Program-made: the position numbers and the translations under genes
NCBI GenBank assembly: GCA_003168335.1
Contig: PMSM01000006.1
Coordinates: forward strand, 696,320-760,319
DNA: 64,000 bases
DNA from: Blastocatellia bacterium
GTDB lineage: Bacteria; Acidobacteriota; Blastocatellia; Pyrinomonadales; Pyrinomonadaceae
Reading direction: 5' to 3'
Part shown: positions 22,667-31,869 of the stretch, piece by piece
Layout of the letters: every line of letters starts with the position of its first letter
How positions within the stretch are numbered: the stretch's first letter is position 1
The notes under the pieces: generated by a model
What the model was told of the DNA's origin: nothing
The model's database searches: none
Seen by the model: the letters and a program-made list of their open reading frames with translations, nothing else

Positions 22667-25405
22667 ATGAAGTATACGAACCTGAGAATCGGCCTTACCG
22701 TTCTTTGCGTGGCGTTGCTGGCAATTCCGTTGGTTATTGTGCACAGCGCGGGCGGTCGCATCGAAGGCAAAGTCACCGATCCGAGCGGGGCTGTCGTCGG
22801 CGGCGCGGCAATCACCGTAGTCGACTCGGCCACTAATCAAACGTTTGCGGCCGTAACGGACAGACAGGGACACTACCAGATCGAAGGACTGCCGGCGGGA
22901 ACATATTCCCTGACTGTTTCGGCGCAGGGATTCAGCGAAGGCCGCCGCGCCGAGGTGAAAGTCGAAGAAGGCGCTGTCGCCACGGTTGATCTTAAACTGG
23001 AGATTGCGCCGGTCGAGGCCACCGTGACAGTGAACACCGGCGGCGAGAAGCCGAACTCAGATCCCGTCTATCAGCAACTGCGCCAGATGGGAAAGGGCCC
23101 ACAGGATTTTGACGGCCTCTACGCAACCGTTAATAATCTGGTATTCACGCGTGATGCCGCGACGTTTACCATGAGCAGCGGCGAGATTTATTTTGCGCCG
23201 ACGGTCGCGGACCGCACGATTGGCGCGGTCTTCTTCGGCGAAGGCGAGCTGACGCTGACCCCGCCTACCGAGATCGAAAGGCACTCCCTGTCGCTCTACA
23301 CAAATCAGCCGTCGCTGAAAGAGTCCTTCGACAGACTCGTGCTTCGCTTCAGCGACAAAACTTTTGATGAGATCAAGCAGTCCGCGCAGGCAAAGATGAG
23401 CTCGAATGGCCCGCAAGCCGAGCGGGCACGCAATGCTTACCGCGACAACCAATTGCTTTTGCGCAAGACCCTGCGCCGTAACGTGGAGCTGCGCACGCTG
23501 GTCGATCTTTACAACCCAAATCGCCCCGGTTTCTTCACGGCATTCATTGACGGCAGGAAATACAGCAAACTCATCTTCCAGTACGACGCGCTGGGAATTC
23601 CCAGCGTCTCGCCGGAAGAAGTATCGTTGACCAGCTATGGCGACACCGATCGCGGGATTTGGACTGCTTTCCACCGCGCCGACGAATACGCCAAAGGCAC
23701 AGCTTCGAGCGACGAAGATCACAGGATCTATGACATTACCCATCACGAAGTTGACGGCGCCATCCGCGGAACCAAGTTCCTCGCCAACGATACTGTCACT
23801 TTCCGCGTACTCGACGGCGGCGCGCGGGTGCTTCCTTTTCGCCTGTTCAGCTCGCTCCGCGTTTCGCGCGTGCGCGATGAGCAGGGACACGAGCTGGCAT
23901 TCGTGCAGCAGAATAAGGATGAGGACGCCGACTTTGGAGTGATCTGGCCCGGGCCGCTCGAAGCCGGTAAGACCTATAAGCTCAACGTGGAATACGGCGG
24001 AGGCGACGCCCTCATTGACGTCGGAGGCGGCAACTATTTCGTGAATCCCGGCGCGCGTCTCACCTGGTATCCAAACAACGAAGGGACGGCATTTGGCGAT
24101 CGGGCGACCTTCGACACCACGTTCCGTTATCCGAAAGGAAAGACTCTGATCGGTACGGGCACCGCGGTTGCGCCCGAAGCAGATGATGGCGATCTGCGCG
24201 TGTCCAAATGGTCAAGTGGCGAGACGCAATTGGCCGTCGCCGGGTTCAACTACGGCACATTCAAGAAGAAGAGCGTGCTCGATCCGCAGACCGGTTACAC
24301 CATCGAATACTACGGTAACGAGGAACTGCCCGACTTTATGCGCGGCGCCGCGGCACAAGGCTCGATGAATACTCTCGGCATGTCCGGCACACTGTTGGCC
24401 GACGCGCAAAACGCGACGCGAATCTATACCATGTATTTCGGCAAGCTGCCTTTTAATCGGTTGGCCCTGACCCAGCAACCCGCGTCCAACTTTGGACAGG
24501 CCTGGCCAACCCTCGTTTATATGCCGTTCACGGCGTTCATGGATCCGACCCAGCGCTATTTGGCGACTGGTGGGAACGTGCGCGCGGCGACGGATAACTT
24601 TTTCCGTTATGTCGGGCCGCACGAGATCGCGCACCAGTGGTGGGGTCACATGGTCGGTTGGAAGTCTTATCACGACCAGTGGATGAGCGAAGGGTTCGCT
24701 GAGTTTTCCGCCTCGCTCTTTATTCAGCACGCGATGCGCGACGAACACAAGTTTCTGGACTTCTGGAATGAACAGCACGATCGAATCGTCCAGGCACGGC
24801 CCCAGACGCACGACATCAAGCCATATACGATTGGTCCTGTCACCCAGGGATCGCGTCTGAGCGGCGGCAAGACTTACGCGGCTTATCAGTTTCTTGTCTA
24901 TCCCAAGGGCGCGTACATTCTGCACATGCTGCGCCAGATGATGTTCGAAGCGCACAATGGCGGCGACAAGGGTTTCATGGAAATGATGCAGGACTTTATT
25001 AAGTCGCACTACAACGAGGATGTTTCAACTGAGGATCTGAAACACATCGTCGAAAAGCATATGACGAAGCAAATGGACATGGAAGGCAATGGAAAGATGG
25101 ATTGGTTCTTCAGCGAGTATGTGTACGGCACAGAAATGCCCAGCTATCGGTTTGAATACCAACTGGGCAATGGAGGCTCTACCCTTTCGGCACGCGTGAC
25201 TCAATCCGGAGTCGCCGACAAGTTTAAGATGTTGGTGCCCATTTATTTGGACTATGGAAAAGGCTGGGTTAGGTTTGGATCGGCAAGAATGACGGGCAAC
25301 ACGACGGTTGATCTCAAAGACGAAAAGATCCCGCCCGGCGCCAAGCGAGTTGCGTTATGCGCCTTTGATGACGTGCTGGCGTTAACCATTCAAAACTCCA
25401 GGTAG
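22667..25405 (+). CDS. M1-family aminopeptidase with N-terminal carboxypeptidase-regulatory domain
   Basis: 912 residues. Signal peptide (about 1-28), then a CarboxypepD_reg beta-sandwich (about 30-115; GRIEGKVTDPSGAVVGGA.., YQIEGLPAGTYSLTV), then an M1/gluzincin peptidase. The zinc site HEIAHQWWGH (about residue 653) with the downstream Glu in WMSEGFAEF (about 677) is intact. The usual exopeptidase GAMEN motif is not evident. Probably a periplasmic or surface peptidase. The fused N-terminal domain is of the type seen in this phylum's TonB receptors. GAGGAG precedes the ATG. Confidence 0.87.
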   Translation: MKYTNLRIGLTVLCVALLAIPLVIVHSAGGRIEGKVTDPSGAVVGGAAITVVDSATNQTFAAVTDRQGHYQIEGLPAGTYSLTVSAQGFSEGRRAEVKVEEGAVATVDLKLEIAPVEATVTVNTGGEKPNSDPVYQQLRQMGKGPQDFDGLYATVNNLVFTRDAATFTMSSGEIYFAPTVADRTIGAVFFGEGELTLTPPTEIERHSLSLYTNQPSLKESFDRLVLRFSDKTFDEIKQSAQAKMSSNGPQAERARNAYRDNQLLLRKTLRRNVELRTLVDLYNPNRPGFFTAFIDGRKYSKLIFQYDALGIPSVSPEEVSLTSYGDTDRGIWTAFHRADEYAKGTASSDEDHRIYDITHHEVDGAIRGTKFLANDTVTFRVLDGGARVLPFRLFSSLRVSRVRDEQGHELAFVQQNKDEDADFGVIWPGPLEAGKTYKLNVEYGGGDALIDVGGGNYFVNPGARLTWYPNNEGTAFGDRATFDTTFRYPKGKTLIGTGTAVAPEADDGDLRVSKWSSGETQLAVAGFNYGTFKKKSVLDPQTGYTIEYYGNEELPDFMRGAAAQGSMNTLGMSGTLLADAQNATRIYTMYFGKLPFNRLALTQQPASNFGQAWPTLVYMPFTAFMDPTQRYLATGGNVRAATDNFFRYVGPHEIAHQWWGHMVGWKSYHDQWMSEGFAEFSASLFIQHAMRDEHKFLDFWNEQHDRIVQARPQTHDIKPYTIGPVTQGSRLSGGKTYAAYQFLVYPKGAYILHMLRQMMFEAHNGGDKGFMEMMQDFIKSHYNEDVSTEDLKHIVEKHMTKQMDMEGNGKMDWFFSEYVYGTEMPSYRFEYQLGNGGSTLSARVTQSGVADKFKMLVPIYLDYGKGWVRFGSARMTGNTTVDLKDEKIPPGAKRVALCAFDDVLALTIQNSR

Positions 25406-25475
25406 CTAACTGTGCTCAAGTAGAAAACTGCCGCCCACTGAAAAGTGTTGTGCGCACGGCTTCGCCTGTGATAAC

Positions 25476-26285
25476 GTGCGCGCACTCAAGGCGGAAATGT
25501 TTCTCGAGCGACTCGTCCGGCAGGTGTCAGAGCGGGTTCTTCCCACCAAACAATTTGGATCCAACCCTGAGACTGCGAAGGCGGTTTCTGTGGAGAACGA
25601 CATGGCCCCAGCGAAAGCGGCTCTGAAGCCCGAGCCCACCAGTATCACTCGGCCGGTGAGTGAAAATGTGTTGCGCCCTGCCTCGGCTCCGGCTTCACCG
25701 GGGAAAATCCCTCAACGCTTGCCGAATGCGCTGGCAGGAACAGAACAGCCAAAGCCCCAGGTACGTCCAGTCCAGACCATGGCGCGCGCCATGCCAAGCG
25801 CCCGGCCGCGTCGTGACGACAGTTCCAACTTTCAGGCCCGCGTTCCCGTCATCACCGGCGAAGCTACCTGCCGCGGTTTGATGCCGGTGGATGGAGTAAT
25901 CTCTGGACAACTGGGCGCCAACGGCAGTGTGCTCACTATCAAACAGCGCCCGCGCAGCGGCCCGGCTGAATCTGTTCCGGAACTCAGCGGAGAAATCAGT
26001 TTCAAAGATATGCTGCGCATCAACGGTCACATTGCCGGCAAGGTAACGTCAGCGCGCGGAACGCTGATCATCGATCCCTCGGCGCTGGTCGACGGCGACA
26101 TCGACGTGGGAGTAGTAGTGGTCAGCGGCGTCGTCAACGGAGACGTCATTGGTCGTGAGCGGGTTGAGTTGGGCCCGGCCTCCGTAATCAACGGCAACAT
26201 CTCGACACGGGCACTCACAATGAAACCCGGCGCAGTCTTCCAGGGCGATTGCCGGATGCTCAAGAATGAAAACGGCGACCAGTAA
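25476..26285 (+). CDS. Bactofilin family protein (long N-terminal linker)
   Basis: 269 residues. The N-terminal 120 residues are Pro/Ala-rich and disordered; the bactofilin beta-helix (DUF583) occupies about 125-265 with repeats such as GEISFKDMLRINGHIAGKVTSA, GTLIIDPSALVDGDIDV, VNGDVIGRERVELGPASVINGNI and TRALTMKPGAVFQGDCRM. Bactofilins polymerise into cytoskeletal filaments that position cell-wall enzymes. Starts at GTG 25476; ATG 25497 is possible. Followed after 27 bases by a second bactofilin. Confidence 0.87.
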   Translation: MRALKAEMFLERLVRQVSERVLPTKQFGSNPETAKAVSVENDMAPAKAALKPEPTSITRPVSENVLRPASAPASPGKIPQRLPNALAGTEQPKPQVRPVQTMARAMPSARPRRDDSSNFQARVPVITGEATCRGLMPVDGVISGQLGANGSVLTIKQRPRSGPAESVPELSGEISFKDMLRINGHIAGKVTSARGTLIIDPSALVDGDIDVGVVVVSGVVNGDVIGRERVELGPASVINGNISTRALTMKPGAVFQGDCRMLKNENGDQ

Positions 26286-26312
26286 CCGGCCAGCACGAAC
26301 GAGGGTGGCGCA

Positions 26313-26921
26313 ATGTCTGATCCCGGGCAAGTATCAGATCCTACAGTAGAAGATTCTCCTCTGAATCAGTCTTTCACCTCCGCCGAATTCGCAGACTTTC
26401 TTCCCGATACGTCTCGCTACTTTGAAGCCTGGCTGGAAAACCTCAAGCCGGCGTTGGAGCCAAACAAAAATCCTGCTGTCCCTGCGCATCTCGCTGTTGA
26501 CGACGCGCCCGCTCCAGGCGAATTCAGATTTGAAGGCACATTGCGGGTGGATGGCTATGCTGCCGGCTTTCTTCGATCGCTGACGGGCACACTGATCGTG
26601 GGCGAATCCGGCGAAGTCGAATCCAACATCGTCGTGGCCATCGCGATCATAGACGGATTCCTGCGCGGCGATATTTACGCGACTGAACGCGTTGAACTCG
26701 GCAGTCACGCGAGGGTGTTCGGGAAGATTGAATCACCAACTCTCTCAATCGCTCCCGGCGCGGTTTTTGAAGGGGAGTGCCATTTTCTCCCGTCTCATTT
26801 CAAAGCGGATAGCGAAGACGGTGGGCGCTTAAGCTCCAGCAATTCGACTTTCTCGTCAACGGATTTATCGAGCCCGAATGAAGAAGCTGCTGAGCCACTG
26901 GTCGTCGCCGCCAGTCGCTGA
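26313..26921 (+). CDS. Bactofilin family protein (second, shorter)
   Basis: 202 residues with a bactofilin core about 70-155 (GEFRFEGTLRVDGYAAGFLRS, GTLIVGESGEVESNIV, GFLRGDIYATERVELGSHARVFGKI, PTLSIAPGAVFEGECHF). Its terminal extensions differ from those of its neighbour, suggesting divergent roles or co-polymerisation. The 27-base spacing from the upstream bactofilin implies one transcript. No M23 peptidase, the frequent bactofilin partner, is nearby. Confidence 0.85.
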   Translation: MSDPGQVSDPTVEDSPLNQSFTSAEFADFLPDTSRYFEAWLENLKPALEPNKNPAVPAHLAVDDAPAPGEFRFEGTLRVDGYAAGFLRSLTGTLIVGESGEVESNIVVAIAIIDGFLRGDIYATERVELGSHARVFGKIESPTLSIAPGAVFEGECHFLPSHFKADSEDGGRLSSSNSTFSSTDLSSPNEEAAEPLVVAASR

Positions 26922-27015
26922 CGCTTGGATCCGCCCGCCGGGCAAAGGCTAAACTCAAACACGTTATTGCGCTCCGGATTCTGTGATAGAGTCTTCCATC
27001 CAGGTGCCACAAACT

Positions 27016-28050
27016 ATGATCGATCTACGCAGTGATACGGTAACCAAACCAACGCCGGCAATGCGGCGCGCGATGGCTGAAGCCGAAGTCGGCGACGATG
27101 TCTATGGCGAAGACCCAACCGTCAATCGTTTACAGGAGCGCGCGGCAGAGATATTCGAAAAGGAAGCGGCGATCTTTGTGCCGACCGGCTCGATGGGAAA
27201 TCAGACCGCGGTCAAGCTACACACCCGCCCGGGCCAGGAAGTGGTAATCGAAGAACGCGGACACATCTACAATTTTGAAATGGCCACAATGTCTGCTTTC
27301 TCAGGCGTGCTGGCGCGGCCGGTGAAAAGCAACGACGGCAGCGGCATCCTGACCTGGGATGAGATCGCTTCCGCAATTCATGCAAAGGCTGCTTACTATG
27401 TCGCGCCGACTGGTCTCGTCGCGTTGGAGAATTCGCACAATCTCGCCGGCGGTTCGGTGCTCACACGCGATCGCACTGAAGATATTTGCGCGCGCGCTCA
27501 CGAAAAGAATTTGCCGGTCCATCTGGACGGCGCGCGGATCTTCAACGCGGCCGCGGCGCTCGGTGAAACCGTCGCCGATCTGGCGCGCCCGGCGGACTCG
27601 GTAATGTTCTGCCTCTCAAAAGGGTTGGGCGCTCCGGTCGGATCGATGCTGTTGGGAAAACGTGAATTTATCGACGAAGCGCGGGTCGTACGCAAGATGC
27701 TCGGGGGCGGCATGCGCCAGGCAGGCGTGCTCGCCGCTGCCGGTTTGATTGCCCTCGAGGAATCACCAAAGATCCTGCCCGCAGATCACGCCCATGCGAA
27801 ACTGCTGGCCGAAGGCATCGCCGAACTTCCCGGCGTTAAGATCGATCCTGAAAAGGTCGTCACGAACATCGTGATCTTTGACGTCACTGGAACCGGATTG
27901 AGCGCCGACGGGATTTGCGCGCAACTGCGAGAGCGCAACGTGCTGGCATCGGGCTTTGGCTCGTCAATCCGCATGGTCACGCACTATGACGTATCGCGAT
28001 CTGATATCGAGAGTGCGCTGCGAGAGTTGCGAAGCGTGCTAGCCAACTAA
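27016..28050 (+). CDS. ltaE: Low-specificity L-threonine aldolase
   Basis: About 344 residues. Begins [20 protein letters not shown], the family's hallmark start, so ATG 27016 is preferred over the upstream GTG 26983. [20 protein letters not shown] and the PLP-lysine segment [12 protein letters not shown] (about residue 200) are present. Fold-type I PLP enzyme that splits L-threonine or allo-threonine to glycine and acetaldehyde. Single gene. Confidence 0.92.
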   Translation: MIDLRSDTVTKPTPAMRRAMAEAEVGDDVYGEDPTVNRLQERAAEIFEKEAAIFVPTGSMGNQTAVKLHTRPGQEVVIEERGHIYNFEMATMSAFSGVLARPVKSNDGSGILTWDEIASAIHAKAAYYVAPTGLVALENSHNLAGGSVLTRDRTEDICARAHEKNLPVHLDGARIFNAAAALGETVADLARPADSVMFCLSKGLGAPVGSMLLGKREFIDEARVVRKMLGGGMRQAGVLAAAGLIALEESPKILPADHAHAKLLAEGIAELPGVKIDPEKVVTNIVIFDVTGTGLSADGICAQLRERNVLASGFGSSIRMVTHYDVSRSDIESALRELRSVLAN

Positions 28051-28056
28051 GGGTAT

Positions 28057-28150
28057 TACCGCAGAGGACACAAAGAAGAATGAGAAGAAAAAAACCTGAT
28101 GCGGCGTTTCAGGTGTTGTCTGCTTGTTTTCTCTGTGTCCTCTGTGGTTA
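28057..28150. repeat. Inverted repeat of the ACCACAGAGGACACAAAG type
   Basis: ACCGCAGAGGACACAAAG at the left and CTCTGTGTCCTCTGTGGT at the right, with an A-rich centre. One of four family copies in the window, here between the threonine aldolase and a secreted-protein gene on the same strand. Confidence 0.7.
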
Positions 28151-28204
28151 AGAACTAAGTCCGACTGAGATCGTCCAACGCATCGCATACTCGCACAAAC
28201 GAGA

Positions 28205-28765
28205 ATGAAGGACCTTCGATTAAAGTTGCTGCAAGGGTGCGTGGCCATTTGGCTGGTCACACTTTTCAGCTTGCCTGCGAACGCGGCGCCTCGCCTTGAA
28301 CAGCCACCGGCAAGCGTAGTTGTCTTCTTCGATGTCTCAGATCTCCCGGCGCGCATCGATGAACCCAGGTTAAGCGAGAGCGACGGAGAGTTCGTCCTGG
28401 ACGGCGCGGTGGCAAACAGATCTGGTGAACAGTTGCTGGGGATTCGCTTGATACTCCTGGTGATTGATCCCGCAGGTAAGTTGCGCAGCCGAATAACCTG
28501 GACCGAGCAATCCGAGCTGGCCATCTATTCGATCAAGACTTTCGCCTTTCATCCGCCGATAACCGGAGAAACACGGAAATCTGATCAACTTTTTCTCGCG
28601 ATCGACGAAGTGATTGGACACGAAACAATTTGGCGCGTCGTGGGCGCCGAGAAAGCGTTACGGGCCTACTCTCGTGGACAGCATGACGTCTTACCAACTG
28701 TGCGAACCGTGGCTAACCAGTTCGACCCGCGTACTCAACCACTTATGATAAGAGTTATCCATTAG
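28205..28765 (+). CDS. Secreted protein of unknown function
   Basis: 186 residues with a signal peptide ending in SLPANAAP (about residue 28). The mature part looks like a single beta-sandwich (GEFVLDGAVANRSGEQLLGIRLILLVIDPAG, WRVVGAEKALRAYSRG). No known motif recognised. It ends 15 bases before the ComEC-like gene, so the two are probably co-transcribed. Confidence 0.72.
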   Translation: MKDLRLKLLQGCVAIWLVTLFSLPANAAPRLEQPPASVVVFFDVSDLPARIDEPRLSESDGEFVLDGAVANRSGEQLLGIRLILLVIDPAGKLRSRITWTEQSELAIYSIKTFAFHPPITGETRKSDQLFLAIDEVIGHETIWRVVGAEKALRAYSRGQHDVLPTVRTVANQFDPRTQPLMIRVIH

Positions 28766-28780
28766 GAGGCGCTGAGTAAA

Positions 28781-29950
28781 GTGAAGCGAAGCACACGTGG
28801 ATGTGGATGCGCGGTTGCCGTGCTCGTGGTGTTGTTGGGGGCGGGCGGATTTGCTTTCTGGAAATACGGTTTGCCGTTGTGGCGGGCGCGGGCGCCAAAA
28901 CCTTCCGGTGAACTGCAAGTTCATGTGCTCGACGTGGGACCAATCGAGGGCGATTCAATTCTGATCATTTCGCCCGGGGGCAAGTCCGTGCTGATCGATG
29001 CCGGCGACGCCGGCAAAGGCAAGGTCGTGCTCGATGCTTTGAAACGCTACAAAATCGATCACCTTGATTACTTCATCGCCACGCATCCTCATCCCGATCA
29101 CCTCGGCGGCGCGGATGAAGTACTGAATGGAATCAAGGTGACAAACATGATCGATAATGGCGTCGATCTTTCCACGCCCGCGCCCCCGGCTCCCGCGGCG
29201 AAAACGTCAAAGGGCAAGGTTGCTACACCGCCACCGCCTCCTCCTAAGAAAAGCAAAGTCAAAACAGTAAATGGCTTTTTCGACGAATACCAGAGCGCGC
29301 TGAAGAAAAACGGCGCGCAATATGAAAAAGCGCAGCCGGGAAAGAAATACGATCTCGGCGGTGGGGCGATTCTGACGGTGCTCGGACCAACCGAACCGTT
29401 CTTCACCAAAGACCAGATGAAGGCGGGCGGCAACGACACGAATGCAAACTCGATCGTGCTGCGACTTGATTACGGCGATTTTTCCATGCTCTTCATGGGT
29501 GATGCGGAAGCCCAGAGTGAAGAGCGTCTGTTGAGCAAGTCTGACCTCGATCTGAAAGCAAAAGTGATCAAGATCGCGCATCATGGATCGAAGTACGCCA
29601 CGTCTGAGAATTTCATCAAACGAGCGCAACCCGAAGCCGCCATCATTTCTGCTGGCTCGTGGAATCGTTATGGTCATCCGGCGCAGGTGGTTCTTGACCG
29701 TCTTAAGGCTGCCAACGCAAAAGTTTTTCGCACCGACTTGCAGGGCGAAGTTACGCTTACGACCAAAGGCAAAGGTGATGCAGGCAAGTTGTACGAGATC
29801 AAGACTGCGAAAGAAACTAAGGAAGACCTCTGGGCCGGACGCGAACCGCTGAAGGATGATTCATCTCATTCAGGATTTATCGCGTATGGTGATTTCGGCC
29901 CGCCACCGAAACCGCCGAAGGCGAAGACTGAGAAGCCTGGAAAGAAGTGA
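28781..29950 (+). CDS. ComEC/Rec2-like metallo-beta-lactamase-fold hydrolase
   Basis: 389 residues, GTG start with an AGGAGG site 11 bases upstream. A membrane anchor (about 9-28) precedes an MBL-fold domain: DVGPIEGDSILI, DAGDAG, and the metal site THPHPDH (about residue 105), then HHGS (about 267). This is the competence-type MBL subfamily, which in ComEC degrades the non-transported DNA strand; here it is a separate anchored protein. A Pro/Ala/Lys-rich insertion (about 128-160) sits in the middle of the domain. Pro/Lys-rich tail. Confidence 0.83.
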   Translation: MKRSTRGCGCAVAVLVVLLGAGGFAFWKYGLPLWRARAPKPSGELQVHVLDVGPIEGDSILIISPGGKSVLIDAGDAGKGKVVLDALKRYKIDHLDYFIATHPHPDHLGGADEVLNGIKVTNMIDNGVDLSTPAPPAPAAKTSKGKVATPPPPPPKKSKVKTVNGFFDEYQSALKKNGAQYEKAQPGKKYDLGGGAILTVLGPTEPFFTKDQMKAGGNDTNANSIVLRLDYGDFSMLFMGDAEAQSEERLLSKSDLDLKAKVIKIAHHGSKYATSENFIKRAQPEAAIISAGSWNRYGHPAQVVLDRLKAANAKVFRTDLQGEVTLTTKGKGDAGKLYEIKTAKETKEDLWAGREPLKDDSSHSGFIAYGDFGPPPKPPKAKTEKPGKK

Positions 29951-29958
29951 GTCTGCTT

Positions 29959-30126
29959 TTGCGGCTTGCCGCCGCACCAGTGCGGTAAGGCTTTGCCTTA
30001 CTGTGCAGATCTCATTTAATGAAAAGCGAGGCTCCGCCTCGCGATGAGGTATTGCCTCAATAAAATTTTCGGGAGCTTAACGGTAAGGCAAAGCCTTACC
30101 GCACTGGGGAGCGGCGAAGCCGCAAC
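29959..30126. repeat. Long imperfect inverted repeat before purM
   Basis: Arms of about 42 bases (29959-30000 and 30083-30126), sharing CAGTGCGGTAAGGCTTTGCC-type sequence, enclose two smaller hairpins (GCGAGG..CCTCGC at 30026-30042 and GAGG..CCTC at 30046-30058). It lies where a longer frame of purM would begin, which argues for the later purM start. Confidence 0.75.
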
Positions 30127-30148
30127 ACTCAGCGAATTCCCTAAGTCA

Positions 30149-31183
30149 ATGACTAAACCTGCGACCTACGCGTCGGCCGGCGTGGACATCGACGCCGCCA
30201 ATCGCGCCACGGAAAAGATCAAAGAACTCGCGCGCGCGACCTTCAACGCGCGCACGCTGTCAGAGATTGGCAGCTTTGGCGGAATGTTCGATGGCGCCTT
30301 CCCTGCAATGCGCCAGCCGGTCCTGGTGGCCTCAGCCGACGGCGTGGGCACCAAACTGAAGATCGCTTTCGCCACCGGCATTCATAACACCATCGGACGC
30401 GATCTGGTAAACCACTGTACGAACGACATTCTGGTGCAGGGCGCGCGGCCGCTCTTCTTTCTGGATTACATCGCGACCGGAAAGTTGGCGCCGGAAACAG
30501 TCGCGCGCATCGTCGAAGGCATCGCCAACGGTTGTCGCGAAAATGGAACTGTGCTGCTCGGCGGCGAGACGGCTGAGATGCCCGGCTTCTATGCCGACGG
30601 CGAATACGACGTGGCCGGATTCATCGTCGGGGTGGTTGATCGCGAACGCGTAATTGATGGTCACGCGATCGCCCCGGGCGACGTTGTGCTCGGATTGCCT
30701 TCAGTTGGACTACACACGAATGGCTATTCGCTGGCGCGCAAGCTTTTCTTCGAAGAGGCGGGCTGTGCGCCTGATACTTATCTTGATGATCTTGGCTCAA
30801 CTATCGGCGCGGCGCTTTTGAAGGCACATGTGAGTTACCTCGGCGCGCTTGAGAGCTTGCTTGATTCCGGAAAAATAAAAGGACTCGCGCACATCACCGG
30901 CGGCGGCTTGCTGGAAAATATTCCGCGCATCCTGCCTGAAGAAGCGGGCGTGGCGATCAAGCGCGGTACGTGGCCGGTGCTGCCGATCTTTGAATTGATG
31001 CAGCGCATCGGAAACATTGAAGACGCTGAGATGTATCGCACCTTCAACATGGGAATCGGGATGGTCGTCGTTTGCGCGGCGTCGGATGCGGCCGAAATCA
31101 CATCACAGATCCGAGCGCGCGAGTTCAATTGCTTTGAAATCGGACTCGTCGGCGAAGGCGCGCGAACCGTGGTGATCGAGTAG
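30149..31183 (+). CDS. purM: Phosphoribosylformylglycinamidine cyclo-ligase
   Basis: 344 residues from ATG 30149. The frame is open from 30044, but that stretch is the inverted repeat at 29959-30126. Starts TYASAGVDIDAANRATEKIK; signatures include SADGVGTKLKIA, NDILVQGARPLFFLDYIATG, GGETAEMPGFY and HITGGGLLENIPR. It closes the imidazole ring to give AIR in purine synthesis. Followed by purN about 90 bases downstream. Confidence 0.95.
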   Translation: MTKPATYASAGVDIDAANRATEKIKELARATFNARTLSEIGSFGGMFDGAFPAMRQPVLVASADGVGTKLKIAFATGIHNTIGRDLVNHCTNDILVQGARPLFFLDYIATGKLAPETVARIVEGIANGCRENGTVLLGGETAEMPGFYADGEYDVAGFIVGVVDRERVIDGHAIAPGDVVLGLPSVGLHTNGYSLARKLFFEEAGCAPDTYLDDLGSTIGAALLKAHVSYLGALESLLDSGKIKGLAHITGGGLLENIPRILPEEAGVAIKRGTWPVLPIFELMQRIGNIEDAEMYRTFNMGIGMVVVCAASDAAEITSQIRAREFNCFEIGLVGEGARTVVIE

Positions 31184-31276
31184 TGAGTCTTGCACTGCTC
31201 CGGAGCAGAATGTTTATAGCTTCCTCAGCCAGATTTTTGACGGAGCGGCAAATTAGATCAGGTCCCGGAGATCGAA

Positions 31277-31864
31277 ATGATTGGGCTAGCCAGAATCGGC
31301 ATTTTGATTTCCGGTCGCGGGTCCAACATGATCGCGCTGGCGGATGCGGTCCGCGCAGGCCGGGTGCCGAACGCTCAGGTTGCAGTTGTAATCAGCGACC
31401 AACCGGACGCCGCGGGTCTGGCCAGAGCCAAAGAGCGCGGCATTGAAACCCTGGTCGTTGAGCGTCGCGGCCGCAAACGCGCGGAACATGATCGCGAAAT
31501 TATTGCGGCCCTAAACGAGCGCAACATTGATCTCGTTTGCCTTGCCGGTTACATGCGCGTGCTGTCGAGCGAATTCATCGAGGCATTCCGCGGGCGGATC
31601 TTGAATATTCATCCGAGCCTGTTGCCGTCATTTCCCGGTCTCGACGCGCAGCAGCAGGCCCTCGAACACGAAGTAAAATGGACCGGATGCACGGTTCACT
31701 TTGTTGACGAGACTCTGGACGGCGGACCGATAATTGCCCAGCGCGCTGTGCCCGTTTCTGACGATGACACTGTCGAGAGTCTATCGGCGCGCATTCTGGA
31801 ACAGGAACATGAGCTCTATTCGGAAGCAGTAGCGCTTGTGCTGAACAATAATCATCGGGACTAG
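31277..31864 (+). CDS. purN: Phosphoribosylglycinamide formyltransferase
   Basis: 195 residues. SGRGSNMIAL near the N-terminus, CLAGYMRVLSSEFI (about 94), the formyl-transfer site NIHPSLLPSFPGLDA (about 112) and DETLDGGPIIAQ (about 148). The catalytic Asn/His in NIHPS and Asp in LDGGP are present. It transfers a formyl group from 10-formyl-THF to GAR in purine biosynthesis, in the same operon as purM. ATG chosen for the GGTCCCGGAGAT ribosome site upstream. Confidence 0.94.
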   Translation: MIGLARIGILISGRGSNMIALADAVRAGRVPNAQVAVVISDQPDAAGLARAKERGIETLVVERRGRKRAEHDREIIAALNERNIDLVCLAGYMRVLSSEFIEAFRGRILNIHPSLLPSFPGLDAQQQALEHEVKWTGCTVHFVDETLDGGPIIAQRAVPVSDDDTVESLSARILEQEHELYSEAVALVLNNNHRD

Positions 31865-31869
31865 ATCCA

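Noticed and set aside
23057-23890. 277-codon minus-strand frame within the M1 peptidase gene
   Set aside because: Shadow of the peptidase, with no domain or start context.
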